A DNA stretch of 64,000 bases from an uncultured Lachnospiraceae bacterium (GCA_934320895.1 CAKRFY010000012.1:1-64000); one strand, 5' to 3'. Positions 33,847 through 42,563 are shown, counted from the first letter of the stretch. A program made the numbers and translations. Notes: generated from the sequence alone by a model not told the origin.

Positions 33847-35505
33847 TTAAAAGTCAAAGAAATTTTTGCCAAAACTCTCTCTAGTACTTTTACGTTTTCC
33901 TGAATAAGCTGCATTTTTTGCTGCCGAGTTTTTATCATTTTTAGATGACGACTTAGCATAATGCTTACTGTGATTTCTTCTCACATTCTTTTTTGATGAA
34001 TCTCTTTTATCCTGTCTGGTTCTTTTGGCATGGTTTTTTCTTCCCATCTTACTTTGATATCCACCATGTCTTTTTTTATTTCCTGCTGCAATAACAGATC
34101 TGCCTGTAACTGCAAAAATTATAAATATCACAAGCACAATTATCACACAAAGTATAATAATTGAAATAACAGGATTGTCAAAGATAAAGCTAATCAAATT
34201 ATAAATCGCACCTGAAATGCCATCTCTTATGCCTGTAAATATTTTTCTGAATATCGATGGATTTGCATTTGTTTTTTCAATAGCTTTTATCTCTTTACTT
34301 ACAACTTTCCTTGATGCCTCATCAAGATGTGTTTTCTTTGTACTGTCGTAGATAATATTACTTGAACCCACAGTCTTTCCTGCATAGGTATAAGTAACTT
34401 TTCCTATAATGTTCTTTCCATCTCTGATTTTTACATCTTTATTGTAAACAATCTTCTGCTTAGCCTTTGAAATTTTAACTTTATTTGGAAGTACAACACT
34501 AGACTCATCCTCAAATCTTACAGGAGAATTCGAACTATTGAAAAAGCTTCCATAATTGTCAAATAAATCCTCATTAATTTTTGAATCACCCTCTCCCACA
34601 TTATGCTTTTTATATTTACCAAAGCAATAATTAAGGAGTTTTATCGTATCTGTATACTGATTAGGTTCACCATTTTTCTGGCTAGTAGACTTCATAACAA
34701 CACAAACAAGCTGCATACCATCTTTTTCTGCAAACGTTATAAGTGTATTTCCCGCAATATGTGTATATCCAGTCTTTCCACCTATACAATATTTGTATCC
34801 ATATTGAGGATACTCATCAGGATTTATGGCCTCATGGTGGTTTAGCCATATTCTCTTTGTTTTATGTTTATTTGTCTTAGCACATGTATATCTAGGTGTA
34901 TTGCATACTTTTCTAAACACTGAATTCTTCAGTGCTGCTCTTCCGATCATCGCCATATCATAAGCTGAGGTATAATGGTTAGGATCTGGAAGACCATTTG
35001 GATTATTGAAATGTGTATCTTTAAGACCAAGCTGTTTAACACGCTTATTCATCAGATTTACAAAATCCTTCACACTTCCTGAGACATGTTCTGCCGCTGC
35101 AAGACAAACCTCATTCGCCGATTCAAGCATGATTGCATAAAGGCACTGCTCCATTGACATTTTCTCGCCAGGCTCAGAAAATACTGTCGAATCCCCTGCA
35201 CTTATTCCATATGCAGCTGCCTTTGAAAACTTAACTGTATCACTCGGAGAACTGTTTTCAGCCGCAAGCAATGCCGTAAGAACCTTAGTAATACTTGCCG
35301 GGTAGCGTTTCGTATGCATATTCTTTCCATATAAAACAGTTCCCGTAGAAACTTCCACAACAACTGCCGAACCACTTACAAGACTCTTTTTTGAAGGTCC
35401 CTTAGGCCACGCATCTGACTTAGCCTGTACATTTACCCCTGATACTAGACTGCAACATAAAATAACTACAGCCATAAATGATGATAAGATTCTCTTTGTC
35501 TTCAT
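33847..35505 (-). CDS. D-alanyl-D-alanine carboxypeptidase (S11, DacF/DacA type) with basic C-terminal tail
   Basis: A 552-residue secreted/membrane penicillin-binding protein that trims the terminal D-Ala of peptidoglycan stems. It has a signal peptide (cleaved near VQAKS, about residue 29), then the three motifs: S-x-x-K as PASITK (about 70), S-x-N as ESANEV (about 129), and K-T-G as IGGKTGYT (about 245). A PBP5-C-like domain follows, then an unusual transmembrane helix (about 443-465) and a tail of about 85 residues rich in Lys, Arg, His and Ser. Usual family members are 380-450 residues and end in an amphipathic helix. The tail suggests electrostatic binding to acidic components; its side depends on the topology of the extra helix. 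Confidence 0.92.
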   Translation of the reverse strand: MKTKRILSSFMAVVILCCSLVSGVNVQAKSDAWPKGPSKKSLVSGSAVVVEVSTGTVLYGKNMHTKRYPASITKVLTALLAAENSSPSDTVKFSKAAAYGISAGDSTVFSEPGEKMSMEQCLYAIMLESANEVCLAAAEHVSGSVKDFVNLMNKRVKQLGLKDTHFNNPNGLPDPNHYTSAYDMAMIGRAALKNSVFRKVCNTPRYTCAKTNKHKTKRIWLNHHEAINPDEYPQYGYKYCIGGKTGYTHIAGNTLITFAEKDGMQLVCVVMKSTSQKNGEPNQYTDTIKLLNYCFGKYKKHNVGEGDSKINEDLFDNYGSFFNSSNSPVRFEDESSVVLPNKVKISKAKQKIVYNKDVKIRDGKNIIGKVTYTYAGKTVGSSNIIYDSTKKTHLDEASRKVVSKEIKAIEKTNANPSIFRKIFTGIRDGISGAIYNLISFIFDNPVISIIILCVIIVLVIFIIFAVTGRSVIAAGNKKRHGGYQSKMGRKNHAKRTRQDKRDSSKKNVRRNHSKHYAKSSSKNDKNSAAKNAAYSGKRKSTRESFGKNFFDF

Positions 35506-35689
35506 AAAGCCCCCCGCTTCCTATGTAAAACGCATATCTATCGTTTATTAAAATTTTCTATACTTTTATTTTTCAAACTCTTTCAATTTCTTAAAAAAGA
35601 CTAATCTTTTGGTAAGTTGCATTGCATATTTAACAAATATAATATATCATATACATGCCGTCAAAAACGACTTTAAATAAACAAAAAAG

Positions 35690-35761
35690 CACTCCCAGTA
35701 GGAATCGAACCTACAACTGCCCCTTAGGAGGGGGCTGTTATATCCATTTAACTATGGGAGC
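35690..35761 (-). tRNA. tRNA-Arg (anticodon CCT)
   Basis: On the minus strand the cloverleaf reads acceptor GCTCCCA/TGGGAGT (one G-U end pair), D stem GTTA/TAAC, anticodon stem GCCCC/GGGGC with loop CTCCTAA (anticodon CCT, for AGG), and T arm GTAGG-TTCGATT-CCTAC. Length is 72 nt with no encoded CCA. A T6 run follows directly as terminator. It is transcribed from a clear promoter at 35773-35801, divergently from clpX. Confidence 0.95.
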
Positions 35762-35772
35762 ACACAAAACAT

Positions 35773-35801
35773 ATTTTAGCATACTATGACTAAGTAGTCA
35801 A
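35773..35801 (-). promoter_or_regulatory. Sigma-A promoter of the tRNA-Arg gene
   Basis: TTGACT (35796-35801), 17-nt spacer, TAAAAT (35773-35778); the start point would fall a few bases before the mature 5' end. Confidence 0.8.
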
Positions 35802-35817
35802 GAAAAGGAGATAATTT

Positions 35818-37284
35818 ATGTCAGATAATAATAATAATGATAATATAGACAACAATAATACAAGTAATAACAATGATAACTACGAAGAAGTCTGCTACAT
35901 ATGTCGCAGACCTGAAAGCAAAGCAGGTAAAATGATACACATTCCGAACAATATCTGTATCTGCAAGGACTGCATGCAAAAAACTTTTGATTCAATGAAC
36001 AATATGAATTTAAATGGAGCATTTCCAAATATGCCTAATATGCCTTATATGGATATGTTTGGTTTTGGTATGCCAAACATGCCTGGCGGTGATGGTGTTC
36101 CAAATTCTCAGAAAATCAAAAAAAAGAAACCTGCTGAAAAGAAAAAGACTGAAAATATACAAACAGGAGTTTTTGATATTAAGCATTTGCCTGCACCACA
36201 CATTATAAAATCAAAACTTGATGAATATGTAGTAGGTCAGGAATTTGCCAAAAAAGTAATGTCCGTTGCAGTTTACAATCATTATAAGAGAGTTCTATCA
36301 GATGATATTGAAGAAAACGATGGAGTTGAGATTGAAAAATCTAACATGCTTATGGTAGGACCTACCGGATGTGGCAAAACTTATCTTGTAAAAACACTTG
36401 CAAAAATACTTCAGGTTCCCCTTGCCATCACTGATGCTACTTCTCTTACTGAAGCTGGATATATCGGAGATGATGTCGAAAGTGTTCTCTCAAAGCTTCT
36501 TGCAGCAGCTGACAATGATGTTGAAAAAGCTGAGCATGGAATCATCTTTATAGATGAAATCGACAAAATTGCTAAAAAGAGAAATACAAACAGCCGTGAT
36601 GTAAGCGGTGAGTCAGTACAGCAGGGAATGCTCAAACTTCTTGAGGGAAGCGATGTTGAAGTTCCTGTCGGTGCGACAAGCAAAAATGCGATGGTTCCTC
36701 TCACAACTGTAAATACACGAAACATTTTGTTCATCTGTGGAGGTGCCTTCCCTGAACTTGAAAAAGTCATCAAAAACCGACTTACAAAACAATCTTCCAT
36801 CGGTTTTGAAGCTGAACTAAAGGATAAATACGATAAAGATGAAAATATTCTTTCGAAGGTTACTACTGAAGACCTCAGGGAATTTGGTATGATTCCTGAA
36901 TTTTTAGGTCGTCTTCCTATAGTGTTTGCACTTCAAGCAATGACAGAAGATATGCTTGTACAAATCCTCACCCAGCCTAAGAATGCTATTTTAAAACAAT
37001 ACAAAAAGCTGCTTGCACTTGATGAAGTTGACCTTAAATTTGATGATGAAGCTGTTCACTGTATCGCTAAAAAAGCTTTGGAGAAAAATACTGGAGCAAG
37101 AGCTCTCCGTGCTATAATCGAAGAATTTATGCTTGATATTATGTATGAGATACCTAAGGATGATATGATAGGAAGAGTTACTATCACTGAAGATTATATA
37201 AATCATAAAGGTTCACCGCTCATTGAAATGCGTGGAAGCGGTGAAGCAAAAATCCTGACACAGAGAGAACTTCCTGAGGCATAA
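35818..37284 (+). CDS. clpX: ClpX-type AAA+ unfoldase
   Basis: A 488-residue ATPase that unfolds proteins for ClpP. After an Asn/Asp-rich start, a C4 zinc domain is seen (VCYICRRPES, then ICICKDCMQ). An unusual linker rich in Asn, Met, Pro and Gly (about 60-95) and a Lys-rich patch precede the core: Walker A MVGPTGCGKTYLVKTLA, Walker B GIIFIDEIDKIAKK, pore loop in AGYIGDDVES, sensor FICGGAFPELE with the IGF loop region KQSSIGFEA for ClpP docking, and arginine finger PEFLGRLP. Standard ClpX has about 420 residues; the extra is the N-terminal region. clpP is not adjacent, so this may be a second ClpX. AAAGGAG precedes the ATG. Confidence 0.9.
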   Translation: MSDNNNNDNIDNNNTSNNNDNYEEVCYICRRPESKAGKMIHIPNNICICKDCMQKTFDSMNNMNLNGAFPNMPNMPYMDMFGFGMPNMPGGDGVPNSQKIKKKKPAEKKKTENIQTGVFDIKHLPAPHIIKSKLDEYVVGQEFAKKVMSVAVYNHYKRVLSDDIEENDGVEIEKSNMLMVGPTGCGKTYLVKTLAKILQVPLAITDATSLTEAGYIGDDVESVLSKLLAAADNDVEKAEHGIIFIDEIDKIAKKRNTNSRDVSGESVQQGMLKLLEGSDVEVPVGATSKNAMVPLTTVNTRNILFICGGAFPELEKVIKNRLTKQSSIGFEAELKDKYDKDENILSKVTTEDLREFGMIPEFLGRLPIVFALQAMTEDMLVQILTQPKNAILKQYKKLLALDEVDLKFDDEAVHCIAKKALEKNTGARALRAIIEEFMLDIMYEIPKDDMIGRVTITEDYINHKGSPLIEMRGSGEAKILTQRELPEA

Positions 37285-37336
37285 TTTTTTGCAGATTATC
37301 GACTAACACTCACCTCAAAAAGCACCATAATGATGA

Positions 37337-37363
37337 TTAGCGGTCATAAAATGTGACCGCTAA
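37337..37363. terminator. Hairpin between convergent clpX and DUF885 genes
   Basis: TTAGCGGTCA and TGACCGCTAA form a perfect 10-bp stem with a 7-nt loop, followed on the plus strand by AAAGTTTTATT. T-tracts are weak on both sides, so efficiency is uncertain. Confidence 0.6.
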
Positions 37364-37380
37364 TTACCAAAAGTTTTATT

Positions 37381-39183
37381 CTACTTTGCACCCTGTTCTT
37401 TTATCCACTTATCTAATTCCATGTTTAATAATTTGAATGGTGCCTCTCCCATTGTTAATATATATTCATGGAATTTTTTTGGTGTGAATTTCTTTCCAAG
37501 TTTTTTTTGTGTTTTTTGATACATCTGCTCTATTTCTAAGTATCCAATAGTATATTTCAGATAATTTGCAGGTTCTAATACTATGCTGTTATATACCGTT
37601 TTACTTTGCTCTATGTTAAATCCATATGTCTTGAGATATTTTGCAAGTTTCGTAAAATCCCAGCCGTTATAGTTTATTCCTATATCTGCTTTTGCATATA
37701 TGCAAAGTGTAGCTATCGTATTTTCACGAAGTATTTCTGCCGTTTTTTCGTCTAAACCTGCGTATTTATAACTGTACAATTCAGCATATGTTCCCCAGCC
37801 TTCCACATATCCACCTATATTTACTATGCTTCTGAATGGTGACGGCGATTTTGAATAAAAATAACAGTTCTGATAAAGATGACCCGGATAGCTTTCATGC
37901 GCTATTGTTGTAAATGCTTTGCTCAGATCATATTTTTTATTTCCATTAAGATACACCACATTATTATTATAATTATCTATAGCAGGAGTCAGATAAAAAG
38001 CAGGACTTAAACTTTCTTCAAGTGAACTGTCAACATATTTCACCTGATAATTTATGTCATCTGGCAATGTTGGAAAATCATCTTTCATTGCATCCTTTAA
38101 ATGCTCTATAACTTCTTTTGGCTCAGTGTATTTGTATTTAACATTTATTGCATTTTCATAAACCTTTGAATCTTTTGCTATTATTTTAGATATTTTTTTC
38201 TGTGCCTCTTTCAGCTTTTTATCTGTCAGAATCTCCATTTCATTTATGCTTTTATCTGAACCAGTTTTTACTTTTGCAAGATACTCATAATATTTCTTTC
38301 CATTTTCAAAACCACAAAGTCCACCATTATTTTTTCCTGTTCCTCTAAGTGCATTTAATCCATCTATAAGATTTCTATATGCCGGTATTACTTTGTTTAC
38401 AACCACACTCTTGTTCTGAGAAATAAACTCGCTTTTTGTTTGTTTATTTAAACCTTGCAGATTTGCAAGTCTTTTTTCAAATGTTGTAATAAGGTAGTTA
38501 TTTTCTGTATTTTTTATAAATGCATTACACTGTTTTATTACAAGATCTGCACTGGCATCACTCATAAATAGTCCCTTTTTTACTTTAAATTTTTCATATT
38601 CCATAATATCATTAAAATAATCAGGCACGATATTTAACAGTTTGATATAATCCTCAACATCTTTTATTGTATAAAAATTATACTCAACCAAAAGCACCGG
38701 TAATTGAGCCTGAACTCCTGAAGTTTCACTTAAAAATTCATCATACCCCTGATACTTTGAAGATTCTAACTTCAAATCAACCATATATTCCGCAAGGTCA
38801 TACATAAACTGTCTAGATTTAGTTAGTTTATCGTAGTCAAAACTTCTGAGTGTCGCTTTTGTATTTTCATAAACAGAATACATACTGTGCTGCTCATCCT
38901 CATTTGCGTTTCCAAAACTTACTTCAAGATTATCAAGTCCATAAATTTTTTTATTTTTCAATGTATAATTCAGGGTCAATGTGTCTTGTGATACACCATC
39001 GATAAAAAGCTGATTCAAAAATGCATCAAAATCTTCCTGCATTTTCTGAACAGATCTGGAGTTATCATAATTTACATTTTCCTGTAAAACACTTATAACC
39101 GAAAAATAATCACCTCTTATGGCACCAATCGCAAATAGGCAGAAAAACACTGCTATTAAAAATTTGGTTAATTTATCCTTCAA
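37381..39183 (-). CDS. DUF885 family metallopeptidase-like protein, membrane-anchored
   Basis: A 600-residue protein with an N-terminal hydrophobic segment (KFLIAVFFCLFAIGAI) and a large extracytoplasmic DUF885 domain. The zinc site is visible: AHESYPGHLYQ (H-E-x-x-x-G-H) and the downstream EGWGTYAE with the third ligand Glu. DUF885 proteins have an M32/gluzincin-like helical fold and are probable carboxypeptidases or dipeptidases acting outside the membrane. Length is typical. I prefer a TTG start (39183) with AGGGTGG upstream; a GTG start four codons earlier overlaps that site. Single gene, substrate unknown. Confidence 0.8.
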   Translation of the reverse strand: MKDKLTKFLIAVFFCLFAIGAIRGDYFSVISVLQENVNYDNSRSVQKMQEDFDAFLNQLFIDGVSQDTLTLNYTLKNKKIYGLDNLEVSFGNANEDEQHSMYSVYENTKATLRSFDYDKLTKSRQFMYDLAEYMVDLKLESSKYQGYDEFLSETSGVQAQLPVLLVEYNFYTIKDVEDYIKLLNIVPDYFNDIMEYEKFKVKKGLFMSDASADLVIKQCNAFIKNTENNYLITTFEKRLANLQGLNKQTKSEFISQNKSVVVNKVIPAYRNLIDGLNALRGTGKNNGGLCGFENGKKYYEYLAKVKTGSDKSINEMEILTDKKLKEAQKKISKIIAKDSKVYENAINVKYKYTEPKEVIEHLKDAMKDDFPTLPDDINYQVKYVDSSLEESLSPAFYLTPAIDNYNNNVVYLNGNKKYDLSKAFTTIAHESYPGHLYQNCYFYSKSPSPFRSIVNIGGYVEGWGTYAELYSYKYAGLDEKTAEILRENTIATLCIYAKADIGINYNGWDFTKLAKYLKTYGFNIEQSKTVYNSIVLEPANYLKYTIGYLEIEQMYQKTQKKLGKKFTPKKFHEYILTMGEAPFKLLNMELDKWIKEQGAK

Positions 39184-39324
39184 GCCGTTCACCACCCTAT
39201 TTAATAATTTTCAATTATTCAAAACACCTTCTAACATTATAATATCAGAAATAATTTGATTAGATGTTATAAAAATTAATAATATGTTTTTATTTTCTAA
39301 TATTATAATCAGCATAGCAATGTA

Positions 39325-39351
39325 ACAAATTATATAATTTTTCATATAATA
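39325..39351 (+). promoter_or_regulatory. Candidate mother-cell (sigma-K-like) promoter of cotJABC
   Basis: AC at 39325-39326, 16 nt, then CATATAATA (39343-39351), fitting AC-N16-CATAnnnTA. The region is extremely AT-rich, so a chance match is possible; cotJ genes are known to be mother-cell expressed. Confidence 0.3.
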
Positions 39352-39420
39352 TAAAGATTAGATATATAAGTATATTCTAATTTTCAAAATATATGATTCT
39401 GTTAACGAAAGGAATTTCCT

Positions 39421-39861
39421 ATGAATAACATGAATTTCAGACGACAAACTAATTGTCAGGGCTGCGGCAATTGCAACTGCCGTCAGCAAAATCAACCATC
39501 CGAACCAGACTGCCGCTGTGGTAATCCAGGTATTGAACCACGAAATGAAAACGGCTGTAACCGTCAGACTACACCGCAGCGCACAGGTGGATGTAATATG
39601 CAAAATGCAAACCCAGTTCAAAATAACAGTAACTGTGACTCAGCTCCAAACAGACCTCACGAAAATTGCAGAGAATCAATCTCACATATCGATATGCACA
39701 ATATTCCTATCGGAATAGGATATGTTCCATGGCAAAAATGGAGAAAAATAAATGCTCTCTGTGATGGACTTTCACAGGGAACTATCTTCAAGGAACTGTC
39801 ATTACCTTTTTATGGCTGTATACCAACTGGCTTTTGCAACGATAAAGGAGGTGCAAGATGA
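39421..39861 (+). CDS. cotJA: Spore coat protein CotJA with Cys-rich N-terminal extension
   Basis: A 146-residue protein. The last 65 residues are a CotJA domain: IPIGIGYVPWQKWRKI, then LSQGTIFKELSLPFYG. The first 80 residues are an unusual Asn/Gln/Cys-rich segment with NCQGCGNCNCRQQNQ and CRCGNPG (at least eleven Cys), not part of standard CotJA (about 70-80 residues). Such Cys-rich tails can cross-link in the coat. It starts a three-gene operon; its TGA overlaps the cotJB ATG by 4 nt. AACGAAAGGAA precedes the ATG. Confidence 0.85.
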   Translation: MNNMNFRRQTNCQGCGNCNCRQQNQPSEPDCRCGNPGIEPRNENGCNRQTTPQRTGGCNMQNANPVQNNSNCDSAPNRPHENCRESISHIDMHNIPIGIGYVPWQKWRKINALCDGLSQGTIFKELSLPFYGCIPTGFCNDKGGAR

Positions 39862-40103
39862 ATAGAGAAAAGCACAATCTCCTTGCCTATATCACACAGG
39901 TAAGTTTCGCAATGGATGACACTGTTCTATTTCTCGATACACATCCGTGTGATAAAGAGGCACTCAGTTATTACAATCAGCTAAAAAAAGAAAGACGAGA
40001 TGCTGTTAGAGAATACACACAGAAATATGGTCCTCTGTCAAAGTACGATGTCGAGGACTCATGCTATTGGGAATGGGTAAAAGACCCATGGCCTTGGGAA
40101 TAA
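39858..40103 (+). CDS. cotJB: Spore coat protein CotJB
   Basis: An 81-residue protein of the CotJB family. Typical parts are LLAYITQVSFAMDDTVLFLDTHPCDKEAL, YYNQLKKERRDA, and the closing YGPLSKYDVED-x-x-x-x-WEWVKDPWPWE. It belongs to the inner coat with CotJA and CotJC. Translation is coupled to cotJA (ATGA overlap, with AAAGGAGG upstream). Length is normal. Confidence 0.93.
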   Translation: MNREKHNLLAYITQVSFAMDDTVLFLDTHPCDKEALSYYNQLKKERRDAVREYTQKYGPLSKYDVEDSCYWEWVKDPWPWE

Positions 40104-40159
40104 AGGAGCAAATTTTTAAATCAAATAATCTTTGCGTTTAACGCAGAAATGAGGAGTTT

Positions 40160-40771
40160 ATGTTTAATTATGAAAAGCGATTGCAATACCCTGTTAATAT
40201 AACAAGGTGTGACCCAAAAGCTGCCATGGTAATTATCAGTCAATACGGTGGTCCCGACGGCGAAGCCGGTGCAGCACTACGCTACCTTTCACAGCGTTAC
40301 AGTATGGTTGACCGCCGTGTTATGGGAACCCTTACCGATATCGGCACTGAGGAACTTGGACATCTTGAAATTGTTGCAACTATCATAAGACAGCTTACCA
40401 AAAACCTTACACCTGAAGAAATCAAAGCATCAGGCTTTGATAAATACTATATCGACCACACTCTCGCCATATGGCCACAAGCAGCAAGCGGTGAGCCATT
40501 TAGCGCAAGCCAGCTCCAAAGTACAGGAGATACCATTACAGACCTTTATGAAGATATGGCTGCTGAACAAAAAGCCCGCCTGACATACGATAATATTCTT
40601 CGTATAGTCAAAGATCCTGAAGTTGCTGATCCTATCCGTTTCTTACGCGAAAGAGAAATCGTCCATTTTCAGCGGTTTGGAGAATGTCTCAGACGCACAC
40701 AGGAAAATCTTGATTGTAGAAACTTTTATGCATTTAATCAGCAGATTGATAAGAAGAGTTGTGGGAAATAG
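40160..40771 (+). CDS. cotJC: CotJC manganese-catalase-like spore coat protein
   Basis: A 203-residue ferritin-fold protein of the Mn-catalase family. Metal ligands are visible in GEAGAALRYLSQRYS, GTEELGHLEIVATII (E-x-x-H) and REREIVHFQRFGECL. CotJC is shorter than catalytic Mn catalases and is packed in the spore coat, where it may remove peroxide or act structurally. It follows cotJB by 56 nt, within which a small palindrome (GCGTTTAACGC) precedes the AATGAGGAG ribosome site. The C-terminus, after the last metal motif, is short and polar. Confidence 0.95.
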   Translation: MFNYEKRLQYPVNITRCDPKAAMVIISQYGGPDGEAGAALRYLSQRYSMVDRRVMGTLTDIGTEELGHLEIVATIIRQLTKNLTPEEIKASGFDKYYIDHTLAIWPQAASGEPFSASQLQSTGDTITDLYEDMAAEQKARLTYDNILRIVKDPEVADPIRFLREREIVHFQRFGECLRRTQENLDCRNFYAFNQQIDKKSCGK

Positions 40772-41191
40772 AGCACCGAAGCTCTATGTCTAAACATTAT
40801 GAACTAATAATTCTATTTCTTCAAAAATGGTGGATGTCTAAAAAACATCCACCATGTCTTTAATCTTAAAGCATAAAATCCGTCATATCATCATCTTTCC
40901 CCCAAAAATCTTTTTCAAGCCATTTTTCTTGTCTGCTCTTAAAGAATTATTCCTTTACTTCCCAACATTCACTAAAAGCATCCATCCTCTGAACAGATTA
41001 AGGATGAGATGCTTTTAGTCTATAACTCCCGGCAAACCATTTATACACTATAGTGAACTACTAAATTTAAGTGCATATATATTATACCAGTTTTTTATTC
41101 ACTTTTTGCTTTTTTGCTACGAATGGTCATATTTTGTCAATGAGTGGTCAAATCTTTATGCTATAATAATAATTCACATTTGCTTTATAAA
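40772..41191. other. Gene-free stretch with three hairpins
   Basis: No protein gene is supported. Hairpins: ATAGAGC/GCTCTAT at 40768-40787; the strong stem at 40827-40855; and CTAAAAGCATC/GATGCTTTTAG at 40972-41018 with an inner ATCCT/AGGAT pairing. Near 41137-41159, TTGTCA, a 17-nt spacer and TATGCT form a plus-strand promoter-like pair pointing into the antisense of the next gene. It may be the site of a lost gene. Confidence 0.45.
40827..40855 (+). terminator. Terminator of cotJABC
   Basis: ATGGTGGATGT and ACATCCACCAT form a perfect 11-bp stem around a 7-nt loop, followed by GTCTTTAAT; A5 on the left may give activity on the other strand too. Confidence 0.65.
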
Positions 41192-41530
41192 TTACCAGCT
41201 ACACCTTCCACAATTAGTGCAATTCGTACAATGACTTTTAGCTTTTACACGTTTGGGTACAAACTCCTCTGCTTGCAATTTCACTGTTCCGTTTTCAAGT
41301 TCCTTCTCCGATAGTTTAAGCGTTTCTTTTCCATTATCTAATACGATCAAACCTTTTTCTATATAAATGTGTATTGGTTTTATATTAAATTTTCCCGGAT
41401 TCATACAGCTTTCTACAGCTACTGGTTCTATTTTTTCCACTATATTTCCCAATCTGTCAATTATTTTAATCCTCTTTTTTGACAGACAAGCTTTTTCTAT
41501 ATCTCCTAAATTTTCAAATATTTCTATCAT
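41192..41530 (-). CDS. Unknown protein with CxxCxxCxxC tail
   Basis: A 112-residue protein that I do not recognise. The body is predicted mixed alpha/beta: KRIKIIDRLGNIVEKIEP, then IKPIHIYIEKGLIVLDNGKE, then a Lys/Glu-rich segment. It ends in HCTNCTNCGRCSW, four Cys at C-x2-C-x2-C-x2-C spacing, with the last Cys two residues from the terminus. This could bind an iron-sulfur cluster or zinc, or be the core of a thioether peptide, but no maturase gene is nearby. The start at 41530 is preferred because AAAGG lies at good spacing; a start seven codons earlier has none. It stands alone, divergent from trmB. Confidence 0.6.
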   Translation of the reverse strand: MIEIFENLGDIEKACLSKKRIKIIDRLGNIVEKIEPVAVESCMNPGKFNIKPIHIYIEKGLIVLDNGKETLKLSEKELENGTVKLQAEEFVPKRVKAKSHCTNCTNCGRCSW

Positions 41531-41715
41531 TCGTTTTTCCTTTTCTTTCATTGTAATTTATAGCTTTTGTTTATTATGTATTCTTCTTTGCAGATAGTAG
41601 TGTATTTATATCACCAATGTATATCTTAACAGCGAGTGTCAGACTTGCAATTGAATAATAATATTTCAATAAATAACTATCCAGTTTACACCTACTTGCA
41701 TTATACCCATTTTTT

Positions 41716-41743
41716 TTGTAATATTGTCTATAGCAATTATACT
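41716..41743 (+). promoter_or_regulatory. Promoter of trmB
   Basis: TTGTAA (41716-41721), 16-nt spacer, TATACT (41738-41743), 20 nt before the ATG. Confidence 0.45.
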
Positions 41744-41762
41744 TTATTATCGGAGGATTTTT

Positions 41763-42416
41763 ATGCGACTTAGAAATGTAAAGGGTTCTCAGGAAAAAAT
41801 TCTTGAAAATCACTATACTATACAGACTGATGGTACAAATGGTGAAGATTACAATGGGCTTTGGAGAAAGAATATTTTTAATAACGACAATCCTATCCAT
41901 ATTGAAATTGGTATGGGTAAGGGACAGTTTATTATGGGACTTGCCAAAAACAACCCTGACATAAATTATATCGGTATTGAAAAATATTCAAGTGTTCTTG
42001 TGCGTGCTCTTGATAAAAGAGAAAGTCTTGAAACAGATAATCTTATGTTTTTGAGAATGGATGCTGAGGATATTACCGAATACTTTGCTCCTGGAGAAGT
42101 TTCTCGTATTTATCTGAATTTTTCAGATCCATGGCCTAAAGACCGCCATGCCAAAAGAAGACTTACTTCTTCTCAATTTCTTGAAAGATATGACAAAATT
42201 CTTGCTAAAGATGGGCATATTCAATTTAAAACTGACAACCGCCCGCTTTTCGATTTTTCTCTTGAGGAGATAAGACAAGCAGGCTGGATCATTGACATGT
42301 ATGATTTTGATTTACACAAAGATGGTCCTGCTAAAGATAATATCATGACGGAATATGAAGAAAAATTCTTCAATCAGGGAAAACCTATATGTAAACTCAT
42401 ATGCCATAGAGATTAA
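41763..42416 (+). CDS. trmB: tRNA (guanine-N7)-methyltransferase
   Basis: A 217-residue SAM-dependent enzyme that forms 7-methylguanosine at position 46 of tRNA variable loops. SAM motif I reads HIEIGMGKGQFIMGLA, followed by GIEKYSSV and the family-specific LNFSDPWPKDRHAKRRLTSSQFLERY; later HIQFKTDN and the C-terminal DLH segment complete it. Length is standard. The ATG at 41763 has CGGAGGA upstream; a longer frame to 41724 is unsupported. It is a single gene with its own promoter and terminator. Confidence 0.95.
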   Translation: MRLRNVKGSQEKILENHYTIQTDGTNGEDYNGLWRKNIFNNDNPIHIEIGMGKGQFIMGLAKNNPDINYIGIEKYSSVLVRALDKRESLETDNLMFLRMDAEDITEYFAPGEVSRIYLNFSDPWPKDRHAKRRLTSSQFLERYDKILAKDGHIQFKTDNRPLFDFSLEEIRQAGWIIDMYDFDLHKDGPAKDNIMTEYEEKFFNQGKPICKLICHRD

Positions 42417-42433
42417 TATAAAAAATACTGCTA

Positions 42434-42461
42434 ATGTGATATTTTATCACATGACTTTTTG
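42434..42461 (+). terminator. Rho-independent terminator of trmB
   Basis: ATGTGATA/TATCACAT, perfect 8-bp stem with TTT loop (42434-42452), followed by GACTTTTTG. Confidence 0.75.
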
Positions 42462-42563
42462 TTTCAATACAAAACATATAGCTTTTATAGAATCGCCCAG
42501 TACCTTTGATGTATTCCAGAGGTGCGTAGCATCTATAGCAACATAACATCACATAATATTTAA

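Noticed and set aside
36010..36201. Minus-strand frame in the clpX linker region
   Set aside because: Shadow of the Asn/Met/Pro-rich ClpX linker without ribosome site or domain.
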